29,493 nucleotides of DNA, taken from IMG/VR virus record IMGVR_UViG_3300046519_000258, positions 1-29,493 of that record; one strand, 5' to 3'. Positions 14,584 through 21,015 of the stretch are shown here, piece by piece (the first letter of the stretch is position 1; each line of letters opens with the position of its first letter). The DNA comes from a virus. The position numbers and the translations under genes are program-made. Below the pieces are notes generated by a model. That model had not been told where the DNA came from, searched no databases, and worked only from the letters and a program-made list of their open reading frames with translations.

Positions 14584-14621
14584 GCCGGTGGTGATCCGGC
14601 AAGGGGTGAAACCAAAGAGCG
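14584..14621 (-). promoter_or_regulatory. nut-like site (boxA plus boxB-type hairpin)
   Basis: Read leftward, CGCTCTTTGGT (14611-14621) resembles boxA (lambda CGCTCTTA; ribosomal TGCTCTTTAACA). Eleven bases later GCCGG-ATCACCA-CCGGC forms a 5-bp stem hairpin (14584-14600) like boxB. It lies about 45 bases into the leftward transcript and just before the basic 48-residue gene, the order seen at nutL. The 7-base loop is larger than the lambda pentaloop. No equally good copy was seen on the rightward transcript. Confidence 0.5.
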
Positions 14622-14670
14622 GCGGGCGGTGAGGCCCTTCGCAGTGGCTGTGTATCGCTGCTATGAGTTA

Positions 14671-14713
14671 ACATTACCGTGCGGTAATAAATCTAGTCAA
14701 TACCAATGGGTAA
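14671..14713 (-). promoter_or_regulatory. Leftward early promoter PL with two operators (OL)
   Basis: On the minus strand TTGACT (14695-14700) and TAATGT (14671-14676) are spaced 18 bases and would drive the recombination operon. Operator TTACCGTGCGGTAA (14674-14687) covers the -10 and spacer. A second site, TTACCCATTGGTAT read leftward (14700-14713), covers the -35. The first operator is identical to one at PR (18346-18359) and the second closely matches 18306-18319. Repressor bound here would block the promoter. Confidence 0.82.
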
Positions 14714-14731
14714 TTAAATTGTGCCGGCCAC

Positions 14732-14756
14732 AAAAAAGCCCGCTCGATGGCGGGCT
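14732..14756 (-). terminator. Intrinsic terminator, leftward
   Basis: AGCCCGC (14737-14743) pairs with GCGGGCT (14750-14756) around a 6-base loop, followed on the minus strand by six T's. It stops leftward transcription of the periplasmic protein gene before PL. The 150 bases between it and that gene (14757-14909) contain no convincing gene. Confidence 0.88.
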
Positions 14757-14909
14757 ATCTGTAATATCTGGGGCGCCGATCCTTCAGCACCGCCAGTGTG
14801 CAATCTCGCGGATTGCCAGCTCAATGGTGGCACGACGAAGGGCAGAAATAAGAAGACCGGCGTTTTGTCAGGCTCGATGCTGGATGCCTATGATGCTAAT
14901 TCCAGGGTG

Positions 14910-15290
14910 TTACCCCTCACAAGCACCCGGATCTTTGTATGCTTCGCACCAGGCGGCCTTCAGAAGGATTCTGCATTCCGCGTCGTATTTTTCACGTAGC
15001 TTGGCAGTGCTAGCTGGCGTCATCGGCCCGGGTGTCTCTTTGTGCAAGTCCACCATTTTCTGCGCAACGTCCTCCTGAGCCTTCGGGGTATCGCCAGCAT
15101 GCACCAAAAGTGCATAGAAGGCTTTTGAGGACTGCTTGCGGCTTATGTCTGGCTGGTCACCAGCTACTGAGAGCACTTCGTAGTAGGCCGCGCAGTGGAT
15201 GTCTCTGTCATATTGAGTTTCAGCATGGGCGGCTAAAGAAATGCTAGCGAAGATGGCGAAGAGGGCCAGCGGCATCGGGGATAGGCGCAT
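14910..15290 (-). CDS. Secreted periplasmic protein with four cysteines, cargo gene
   Basis: A 126-residue protein with a clear signal peptide (about 1-23: basic start, hydrophobic core FAIFASISL, AHA cleavage motif). The mature 100 residues are helical and have Cys at 33, 106, 115 and 124, enough for two disulfides. It has its own promoter (15320-15348), placed right after the terminator of the repressor operon, and its own terminator (14732-14756). This makes a complete stand-alone unit that should be on in the lysogen. The layout fits envelope-acting superinfection exclusion or virulence cargo, but no family is recognised. The ribosome binding site is weak. Confidence 0.78.
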   Translation of the reverse strand: MRLSPMPLALFAIFASISLAAHAETQYDRDIHCAAYYEVLSVAGDQPDISRKQSSKAFYALLVHAGDTPKAQEDVAQKMVDLHKETPGPMTPASTAKLREKYDAECRILLKAAWCEAYKDPGACEG

Positions 15291-15319
15291 GAAAACGAGT
15301 CCATTCGAGAGAGGCGCAG

Positions 15320-15348
15320 ATTTTATCAGCTCGGGGACAGAGAGACAA
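15320..15348 (-). promoter_or_regulatory. Promoter for the periplasmic cargo gene
   Basis: On the minus strand TTGTCT (15343-15348) and TAAAAT (15320-15325) are spaced exactly 17 bases, about 30 bases before the ATG at 15290. The -35 overlaps the T-run of the terminator just upstream, so one transcript ends where the next begins. No repressor operator overlaps it, which predicts expression in the lysogen. Confidence 0.68.
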
Positions 15349-15371
15349 AAAGCCCGGCGTTGGACCGGGCC
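15346..15371 (-). terminator. Intrinsic terminator of the repressor operon
   Basis: GCCCGG (15352-15357) pairs with CCGGGC (15365-15370) around a 7-base loop, followed leftward by five T's. It lies 16 bases after the stop of the 302-residue gene and would end the leftward transcript that starts at the repressor promoter. Confidence 0.85.
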
Positions 15372-15386
15372 TTTGATTGGTAGAAA

Positions 15387-16295
15387 TCAAGTTTCTGTAA
15401 TGAATAGCCTATGCAGCTCCCCGTCCTTGAAGACCGGACGCGCACGCACCTTGAGGCTCGCGTGACTGCCCATAGCTTGTGTGTATGCGTTATTTGGAAA
15501 GGACAAGGCGACGTCAGTGATCTTTCCATGAACAGAACCTGAAAAACCTTCGATCTGAACGCGGCACACCCCTGTATCAACGCTAAGGGCGTAAATCCGA
15601 GAAATAACGTAGTCGCCAGGATCGCCAACAGAAACTTCGCCATTTGATCGAATGGCTAGGGCCTCCGGCTCAGTAATCTCAACTGGATGATCGGAGTCCG
15701 CAAATTGCGTGATTTGGTCGCACGACTTACCAATTGGGGCCAAGGCATTCCGCATGGGAGACCTTGCTGCCTCAACCAATAACGGGAGCGTCGCGAGCAA
15801 TTTCTCAGTCAGCCTTTCAGAGGAAAGATGGGCATTATCGTTTGCCTTGATTAACCCGTTCGCCATCACATGATTGAGGTCCGAAGACTGCTTAGCTTGC
15901 TCCCTGATGACCTCTACCAGCTCTTTCACGTCCGAGTTTCCCGATAATGCTTTCTTGACGTAGGCCAGAACCTGAGCGGTTAACCAGTCGAATGCCTTTT
16001 TATAGACATCCGCAAAAGCAGGCATCTGGTGTGTGATGCCTGTAAGTATAACCAGTGTTTGCTCAAAAGATCCTTCTTTGGGAGGTGCTGAGAAGCACCT
16101 TATGTCGGACTGTTGGCGTGATGCCAAAACCTCGCCATAAATGCAGTAATGGCTGATGAGTCTATATAGCCTGGATGCTCCATCCACCGACTTCGCATAC
16201 TGCCCGGCTTCCAGTAAATGGCGGTTGGCGTCTAGTCCCTCGTACTTCATGTTCATGTGACCGGTAACACCAGTCATCTCATTCCAACCGACCAT
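15387..16295 (-). CDS. 302-residue protein of the immunity region, possible DUF7946/7947 type
   Basis: A soluble two-part protein. Residues 1-110 contain MKYEGLDANRHLLEAGQYAKS and a PPKEGSFEQTLVILTG segment; a helical middle follows; residues from about 215 form a beta domain (SVGDPGDYVISRIYALS and strands after it). I associate this layout with a family labelled DUF7946/DUF7947, of unknown function, but cannot verify that. AAGGA sits six bases before the ATG at 16295. It is the last gene of the leftward repressor operon, in the position of lambda rex genes, and is probably made in the lysogen. It is the largest protein of the cluster and the likely effector if this is an exclusion system. 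Confidence 0.72.
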   Translation of the reverse strand: MVGWNEMTGVTGHMNMKYEGLDANRHLLEAGQYAKSVDGASRLYRLISHYCIYGEVLASRQQSDIRCFSAPPKEGSFEQTLVILTGITHQMPAFADVYKKAFDWLTAQVLAYVKKALSGNSDVKELVEVIREQAKQSSDLNHVMANGLIKANDNAHLSSERLTEKLLATLPLLVEAARSPMRNALAPIGKSCDQITQFADSDHPVEITEPEALAIRSNGEVSVGDPGDYVISRIYALSVDTGVCRVQIEGFSGSVHGKITDVALSFPNNAYTQAMGSHASLKVRARPVFKDGELHRLFITET

Positions 16296-16363
16296 TGCAC
16301 ATCCTTGAATTTGAAATGACTTATTCCGCTTGTGTTATTTCGTTCCCGCGATTCGCCCGGGCC

Positions 16364-16585
16364 TCACCTCATGCGCACGCCATAGAAGTGGTTCAGCGCT
16401 ATTAACTCGAACACAGCCACGAAAACACAGAGTACAACGAATCCAGGGCTGAATACCCGCTTGCGGCCCGAGGAGCCTCCGCCCAGTCCAGCGACGTCGG
16501 AATAGTCGGGGAGCATCATAAGGAAAGCCAGGCAAGCAATGACTCCAACCTTGCTCCAGAAGGTCTGTTCTCGCCAGGCAGTCAT
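16364..16585 (-). CDS. Small two-pass membrane protein, immunity region
   Basis: A 73-residue protein with two hydrophobic segments (about 13-28 and 49-67) joined by a Gly/Ser-rich basic loop (GLGGGSSGRKR). Its ATG overlaps the stop of the preceding small gene by four bases, so the two are coupled. In lambda the repressor operon also ends with a membrane protein (RexB), which makes this a candidate membrane partner for an exclusion system, though there is no sequence resemblance that I can see. It is likely expressed with the repressor. Confidence 0.68.
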   Translation of the reverse strand: MTAWREQTFWSKVGVIACLAFLMMLPDYSDVAGLGGGSSGRKRVFSPGFVVLCVFVAVFELIALNHFYGVRMR

Positions 16586-16809
16586 CCTTTATCTTCTACA
16601 TTCAGCCTTATAAGACCGAGCCCGACTTCATCCGCTATTGCCTTCAGCCGGTCAGCGTGCCCATTCAAAACTCGGATCTTCTCCATGGCTCCTGGATAGC
16701 TAGCGTGACTGACGTGTTTTGACGCAAGGAAGAGATCGTAGGCCGCGTCTTCGATGGCAGCCGCCGCCGCCATCAGCTCAATTTGTAGTTGCTGGTTCGT
16801 CGCTCTCAA
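16582..16809 (-). CDS. Small helical protein, paralogue of the next gene upstream
   Basis: A 75-residue helical protein. It shares with the 79-residue protein at 16825-17064 the pattern NQxLxxxL near the start, a central Ala/Leu-rich helix, and HADRLKAIADEVGLGLI against HADEDRLAGYADEVKIGVI near the end, so the two arose by duplication. The start is a TTG with GAGGGG about seven bases upstream. It overlaps the two-pass membrane protein gene by four bases. No known family is recognised. Confidence 0.66.
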   Translation of the reverse strand: MRATNQQLQIELMAAAAAIEDAAYDLFLASKHVSHASYPGAMEKIRVLNGHADRLKAIADEVGLGLIRLNVEDKG

Positions 16810-16824
16810 TTCGAGCCCCTCAAA

Positions 16825-17064
16825 TCACTGAGACTTTTCTCTGTGAATGACGCCAATCTTCACCTCATCCGCATACCCGGCTAGCCGATCCTCGTCCGCA
16901 TGGAACACGGTGCACATCCTCAGCAGGGCCTGGGCGTCAGCCTCGTTCCCGGCAAGGCTCAGTCGCTCCGCAATCCTCATCAGCTCTACGGCTGACCATT
17001 TGAGGTCGGAGGCGACGCCTTGCAGGTCGCGCTTAAGATCTTGGTTTGGTTTGGTCAGGGACAC
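16825..17064 (-). CDS. Small helical protein, first of a paralogous pair
   Basis: A 79-residue helical protein starting at a GTG with GGAGG five bases upstream. It is related to the 75-residue protein immediately downstream, chiefly in the C-terminal HAD-RL-x-ADEV-x-(L/I)G-(L/V)I block. The pair may assemble with each other and with the small membrane protein coded next. The gene follows the 147-residue protein by 29 bases in the repressor operon. Function unknown. Confidence 0.67.
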   Translation of the reverse strand: MSLTKPNQDLKRDLQGVASDLKWSAVELMRIAERLSLAGNEADAQALLRMCTVFHADEDRLAGYADEVKIGVIHREKSQ

Positions 17065-17093
17065 GGAGCCTCCAGCAAAAATCCACGCAATTT

Positions 17094-17537
17094 TTACTCC
17101 GCTTTAGCTTTGCAAAGTCGCATCGCCACGTTATGAGCACCGCCAAGTCGTTCAACAATTGACTCCCAAGACTTGCTGCTGGCAACGGAGAGAGCTGCCG
17201 CGTGCTTTCCTGTATCACGGGATTCAACAGCCTCACGGATAGTCAGCAGAAAGCGCAAGAAGTCGCCGCCACTTAATGGGATCTGGCCAATTTCGGAGGC
17301 CATCGTCGCCTCGTATTCGAAAAGGCCGGATAGCCTCGTACACGGCACCCAAATGCCCTGCCAGGACTTTTCGATAATCTTTGGCGGAGGCTGTGCACGA
17401 TCCCAGTGAGTATCGTTATGGTGCTGCAATATCCTCAGCGGCGTCCTTAGCTGCATAGTCGCGCAGAATTTGAAGTGCTGGATCAGTTCTGCATCATCCC
17501 ACTGCGGCGCTTCGCTCTTGTACGTCATCCTTGGCAT
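17094..17537 (-). CDS. Hypothetical protein directly behind the repressor, 147 residues
   Basis: A soluble protein with a Trp/His-rich N-terminal half (HHNDTHWDRAQPPPK, KSWQGIWVP) and a helical C-terminal half. It begins 12 bases after the repressor stop, so it is almost certainly co-transcribed with the repressor and made in the lysogen, as lambda rexA is. No domain is recognised. The ATG at 17537 has only a modest upstream site; an ATG three codons later is possible. Confidence 0.66.
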   Translation of the reverse strand: MPRMTYKSEAPQWDDAELIQHFKFCATMQLRTPLRILQHHNDTHWDRAQPPPKIIEKSWQGIWVPCTRLSGLFEYEATMASEIGQIPLSGGDFLRFLLTIREAVESRDTGKHAAALSVASSKSWESIVERLGGAHNVAMRLCKAKAE

Positions 17538-17549
17538 TTTGGTAATCGC

Positions 17550-18284
17550 CTAAAGCTTCCGGGCATTCCAGACAAGCAGGACGCGAGCCTGGATATGCAC
17601 TTTGGCGAGCATATCGCCCTCGATCATGATTGCCGGATACACAGGGTTATCTGAAATCATGCGCAGGGAGCCGCCTGTCAGGCGCTGAAGCCGCTTAATG
17701 AAAAGCTCGCCCTCCAACGTGAAGACATAGATCGCGTCTGTTCGAATCTCGGTGATGCCGCGATCTACCAGCAGGGCGTCGCCGTTACGGAACGTGCCCT
17801 CCATGCTGTCACCATCGCCATCGATGATGGCCAGGTTCTCTAGCTTGGAATACGACAAACCCTGAGTCTTGAGCCAGTCAAGGTGAACGGTGATATCCCT
17901 GATCACCTCGATATGGTCAGGTGGCACTCTTCCAGGCCCCATCGAGCCAGCTACATCTAGCTGGGGGATGGTGATGAAGTTGGCGTCCCGAGACTTCCTT
18001 CGCGAATCAATAGGAATCACGTTGCTCTCCCTGGCGTCGCGTTCACCAATCGGGGCATCTAGCGCGTATCTGGCAAGGCCGAATTCGCTTTCTATTTCCC
18101 GCGCGAAGTCCTCTCCAATGGTTTTTGCGCCGTTTTTTTCCGGCTCAAAAAGACATCTGGAGATGAAGTTCTGAGGCTTCTTCAGCTTTTCTGCGAGGCG
18201 CGACTGTGCGCCGCGAGCGCCAACCCCGTATTCGGTGTCCATCAGCTTTTTTAGGTTGTGCCTGCGCACTTCGCGAATATCCAT
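17550..18284 (-). CDS. CI-like repressor, HTH plus S24 peptidase domain
   Basis: A 244-residue repressor. The N-terminal 70 residues carry the DNA-binding domain (RLAEKLKKPQNFISRCL as the HTH). The C-terminal half is a LexA/S24 domain with GDGDSMEGTFRNGD containing Ser160, and GELFIKRLQR containing Lys197, the catalytic dyad. A possible self-cleavage Ala-Gly is at 112-113 in LDVAGSMGPG, so RecA-driven induction by DNA damage is expected. It diverges from the Cro-like gene across three operators and probably also acts at the two sites at PL. Five further genes follow it in the same direction up to a terminator at 15.35 kb. Confidence 0.93.
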   Translation of the reverse strand: MDIREVRRHNLKKLMDTEYGVGARGAQSRLAEKLKKPQNFISRCLFEPEKNGAKTIGEDFAREIESEFGLARYALDAPIGERDARESNVIPIDSRRKSRDANFITIPQLDVAGSMGPGRVPPDHIEVIRDITVHLDWLKTQGLSYSKLENLAIIDGDGDSMEGTFRNGDALLVDRGITEIRTDAIYVFTLEGELFIKRLQRLTGGSLRMISDNPVYPAIMIEGDMLAKVHIQARVLLVWNARKL

Positions 18285-18305
18285 CTTGCGATTCTCTACG
18301 GATCA

Positions 18306-18362
18306 TTACTCATTGGTAAATGACCATTCGGTATTGATTAAATGGTTACCGTGCGGTAATAA
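18306..18362 (+). promoter_or_regulatory. Rightward early promoter PR with three operators (OR)
   Basis: TTGATT (18334-18339) and TAATAA (18357-18362) are spaced 17 bases and drive the Cro-like gene. Three 14-base operators lie here: TTACTCATTGGTAA (18306-18319), TGACCATTCGGTAT (18321-18334) and TTACCGTGCGGTAA (18346-18359). The last overlaps the -10 and spacer. The site nearest the repressor gene probably regulates its leftward promoter, for which TTTACC and TAGAGA on the minus strand are weak candidates. Confidence 0.85.
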
Positions 18363-18387
18363 TTGCGCATCACAGAGGAGAACCGTG

Positions 18388-18621
18388 ATGCGAACTAAGC
18401 ACACCCAGCTTTTGGAGTGGCTCAAAAGCGCTTCCGACGATGCCGTCGAGCGCACCGGGACCTCTCGCGGTTACCTGAAACAAATTGCCTACGGGAACAA
18501 GCAAGCCTCCGCTGCGCTTGCGGTTTCGCTTGAGCGTGAATCGGCAGGCGCCCTAAGTCGCCGGTCGTTACGCCCTGCTGATTGGAATTTGATCTGGCCA
18601 GAGCTTGCCTCTGCCGCCTGA
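18388..18621 (+). CDS. Cro-like / YdaS-type regulator
   Basis: A 77-residue protein whose helix-turn-helix spans roughly residues 15-50 (VERTGTSRGYLKQIAYGNKQAS) and which ends with LRPADWNLIWPEL. That C-terminal signature is typical of the YdaS/Cro family of lambdoid phages. AGAGGAG is at the right distance from the ATG at 18388. It is the first gene from PR and diverges from the repressor, so it should bind the same operators and switch the phage to lytic growth. Confidence 0.88.
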   Translation: MRTKHTQLLEWLKSASDDAVERTGTSRGYLKQIAYGNKQASAALAVSLERESAGALSRRSLRPADWNLIWPELASAA

Positions 18622-18671
18622 CATCCCTGTTCGCCGTTCCATTGAAACCAGATTAGAAGAGAGCAGCCCCC

Positions 18672-19289
18672 ATGCAAACGTCCAGTTCCAGACACACCGT
18701 ACAAACCCGTGATCAGGTGCTGGTCGCCCATGCTCAAAACCAGATCGCCCGCACCAGCTTGAGCCAGGACGATTTCGCCCAGGCGCTGAGCCGTGAGCTG
18801 TATCTATCGATCCCTGATCGCGCCAAAGAGAAGGTCGTCCCGGACTTCAATTCGCCTCAACTGACCGGCGACGTGAGTGAGTTCGTGAAAGCAACCGGCC
18901 GCTGGCTCAAACGTGTACAGCGCTGGTTGAACGGCGATCAGGAAATGCCGTCCTGGCTGGAAGAGTCGTGGGTCAGCGCCCTTGAGCCTGAATACCGCGA
19001 TCACTGTGTAAACGAGCTGGCGAGCCGCCACGGCTTGACCGGCGCCCGCCAGATGACCAGCGACCAATGCGCAAACAAAAGCTTCGGCGCGCTGATCCGC
19101 GCCCTGGGCGATGTGATCGACACCGGCAGCGAAGTGTTTGACGACCAGGTGATGTGCGAACTGGATCTGCCGCACCTACCGGCATTCGCCAAGCAGTGCC
19201 GCCAGGTTGAGGCGAAGGCGGGGGAGTTAGGGCGCAAGGCTGAGCAGCTGATGAAGGACGCCCGGCCGAATTTGAAATCCATCGCCTGA
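18672..19289 (+). CDS. CII-position regulator, YdaT-like
   Basis: A 205-residue protein in the cII position, second gene from PR. Residues 25-120 (DDFAQALSRELYLS, WLKRVQRWLNGDQEMPSWLEESWVSAL) resemble the YdaT domain found with YdaS-type Cro proteins. The C-terminus is a helical region that may be coiled. I infer a regulator of the lysis-lysogeny decision or of host growth; no catalytic motif is visible. The gap to the Cro-like gene is 50 bases, and a hairpin terminator follows it. GC content is typical of core genes. Confidence 0.65.
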   Translation: MQTSSSRHTVQTRDQVLVAHAQNQIARTSLSQDDFAQALSRELYLSIPDRAKEKVVPDFNSPQLTGDVSEFVKATGRWLKRVQRWLNGDQEMPSWLEESWVSALEPEYRDHCVNELASRHGLTGARQMTSDQCANKSFGALIRALGDVIDTGSEVFDDQVMCELDLPHLPAFAKQCRQVEAKAGELGRKAEQLMKDARPNLKSIA

Positions 19290-19304
19290 ATGCCAGGCAC
19301 AAAA

Positions 19305-19327
19305 AAGCCGACGTACGAGGTCGGCTT
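19305..19327. terminator. Bidirectional hairpin terminator after the CII-like gene
   Basis: AAGCCGAC (19305-19312) pairs with GTCGGCTT (19320-19327) around 7 bases. On the minus strand it is followed by six T's, so it is strong leftward. On the plus strand only CTTC follows, so it is weak. It may attenuate rightward transcription before the replication genes and shield the control region from antisense reading. Confidence 0.7.
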
Positions 19328-19354
19328 CTTCAACAGCTTTATGCGAGAGAAATC

Positions 19355-20218
19355 ATGCCAAACATTGTTGCGTTACACAACCCTCGGGGATTCACCCGTA
19401 TGGACAATAGCCTGATGGAGGCTTTGGCTACGGTTGACCTGCCAGCGCGTGAGCTGCGCGTGCTCATGGCCATTGCACGCCAGACCATCGGCTATCAACT
19501 GGAAACCAAACGCCTGACTGCCGACGACATTGGCAAACAGACCAACTTGCGCCGCGACGTCACGTCGAAGGCGATCAGCCACCTCCTTGAGCGCCGGATC
19601 ATTTTTCGCGTTGGCGGGAGCCGTGGGGATATCGGCATCGCGCCGGTCCGCGAGTGGTCTTTCTTCGAAGAAAAACAACCGAATCTCACTGAGACCAAAA
19701 CGTCTCACTCAGGCAATATCGTCTCACTGAGACCACCTGTGAGTGAGACCAAAACTGCTCACTCCCTTCTTTATACAAAGAAAGAACCCCTATTAACTCT
19801 TTCTACGAAAGAGATTAAACCGCCCCAAGAGCCAGTCGAACCTCCGAAGCCTGATCGCAAGACTCCGTTCGGCATGGCGCAGTTGTTGGCCGACAACCCG
19901 CACAACGTTCCTGAGCAATTGCTGGCTGACTGGCTGACCCAGCGCAAGGCCAAACGTGCCGCCGTGACCGCCACCGTCTGGTCAACCGTGAACACCGAGC
20001 TGGCTAAGTGCGCCGAGGCCGGGATCACCGCTGACGAGGCCATCACCGAAGCGCTGAATTCCGGCTGGCAGGGTTTCAAGGCCTCCTGGGTGATCAAGCG
20101 CCTGGCGGAATCCGCGCCGGCCCCGGCACAGCCCGCGCAGTCCCGCCACACCGGTTTCGCTGAGCGTGATTACAAATCCGGCTTGATTGAGCGGGAGGAC
20201 GGATCGTATGCGTTCTGA
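19355..20218 (+). CDS. O-like replication initiator
   Basis: A 287-residue protein. The N-terminal 105 residues form a winged helix typical of phage replication protein O (RMDNSLMEALATVDLPARELRVLMAIARQTIGYQLETKRLTADDIG region). A low-complexity middle with repeated (L)TETKTSHS and SETKTAHS is followed by a C-terminal helical domain (MAQLLADNPHNVPEQLL and on) that should contact the helicase loader. As in lambda, the repeats reflect origin iterons inside the gene. It binds the origin and recruits the DnaC-like protein encoded next, whose start it overlaps by 11 bases. Confidence 0.88.
   Translation: MPNIVALHNPRGFTRMDNSLMEALATVDLPARELRVLMAIARQTIGYQLETKRLTADDIGKQTNLRRDVTSKAISHLLERRIIFRVGGSRGDIGIAPVREWSFFEEKQPNLTETKTSHSGNIVSLRPPVSETKTAHSLLYTKKEPLLTLSTKEIKPPQEPVEPPKPDRKTPFGMAQLLADNPHNVPEQLLADWLTQRKAKRAAVTATVWSTVNTELAKCAEAGITADEAITEALNSGWQGFKASWVIKRLAESAPAPAQPAQSRHTGFAERDYKSGLIEREDGSYAF
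19683..19821. other. Probable phage replication origin inside the O-like gene
   Basis: Five copies of CTCACT(G/C) occur within 83 bases: at 19685, 19704, 19723 and 19758 direct, and one inverted at 19739-19749. The best units form the palindrome GTCTCA-C-TGAGAC (19721-19733). An AT-rich stretch follows (19769-19821). Iterons plus an adjacent AT-rich unwinding region, within the initiator gene, is the lambda ori layout. Confidence 0.75.
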
Positions 20219-21014
20219 CAAAACCGTTTCGATGCCCAGCACTGTCCCAGCACCCCAGCAAACTACGGGAGTGTGCGAGGACCACGGCCAGTTCCCGCAG
20301 CAGGTGAACGTGATCTTTGGCCGGGAGTTCAAGACCGGATGCCCAGAGTGCAGTCGAATCCGCAACGAGGAAGAGTCCGCCCGCAAGGAAGCTCAGGAAG
20401 CCCAGGCACTGCGCATGCGCATGGCGGAAAAGCTGGGCGCCGCGCTGATTCCCAAGCGCTTCGCTGGCAAGACCTTCGCCGGGTACATCGCTGACACGCC
20501 CGAGCAGCAGAAGGCCCTGGCCACCTGCAAACGTTACGCCGCAGAGTTCAAGCAGATCGCCGCAGCCGGCCGTTGCCTGTTGCTGCTGGGCAAACCCGGT
20601 ACCGGCAAGACGCACCTGTCCGTAGCGATTGCCAACGAGATCATGGCCAAGTCGAGCGACACGGCCGTGTACCGCACGATTGGTTCGGTACTCCAGGCCA
20701 TCCGCGCCACTTACGACCATTCCGGCGACAAGTCCGAAAGCCAGATCCTGTCGAGCCTCATCAGCCCCTCGCTGCTGATCCTGGACGAGATTGGCGTGAG
20801 CAAGGAGAAGCCAAGCGACTTCGAGCTGACGACCCTGTTCGCGATCATCAATGGCCGCTACGAAGAGCTGCGACCCACCGTCATCGTTTCCAACCTCGAC
20901 GCGAAGGCCTTGGCCAGCGCTATCGGCGAGCGTTGCGCAGACAGGCTTCGGGAGGGCGGTGTGATCGTCATCCCGTTTGAATGGGAATCGCAGCGCGGAA
21001 AGGAGGGTTTTTGA
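20208..21014 (+). CDS. DnaC-like helicase loader (AAA+ ATPase)
   Basis: A 268-residue ATPase. A short zinc-binding N-terminus (Cys23, His26, CPEC at 45-48) precedes a charged helix and then the AAA+ domain: Walker A GKPGTGKTH at 128-136, Walker B LLILDEIG at 189-196, and a sensor-like VIVSNLD. Such proteins load the host DnaB helicase at the phage origin, the role of lambda P. GGAGGA precedes the ATG at 20208, which overlaps the end of the O-like gene; a further upstream ATG lacks a good site. Replication genes O-like and DnaC-like form a unit. Confidence 0.92.
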   Translation: MRSDKTVSMPSTVPAPQQTTGVCEDHGQFPQQVNVIFGREFKTGCPECSRIRNEEESARKEAQEAQALRMRMAEKLGAALIPKRFAGKTFAGYIADTPEQQKALATCKRYAAEFKQIAAAGRCLLLLGKPGTGKTHLSVAIANEIMAKSSDTAVYRTIGSVLQAIRATYDHSGDKSESQILSSLISPSLLILDEIGVSKEKPSDFELTTLFAIINGRYEELRPTVIVSNLDAKALASAIGERCADRLREGGVIVIPFEWESQRGKEGF

Positions 21015-21015
21015 C

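Noticed and set aside
14721-14999. A rightward frame starting at a GTG near 14721, reading a Cys-containing peptide
   Set aside because: Its first codons are the terminator hairpin, it has no ribosome binding site, and its second half is antisense to the periplasmic protein gene.
18363-19355. A rightward nut site matching the leftward one
   Set aside because: I found no boxA-like sequence followed by a hairpin at the right spacing after PR; GGCTTCTTCAACA near 19322 is a weak match inside a terminator stem.
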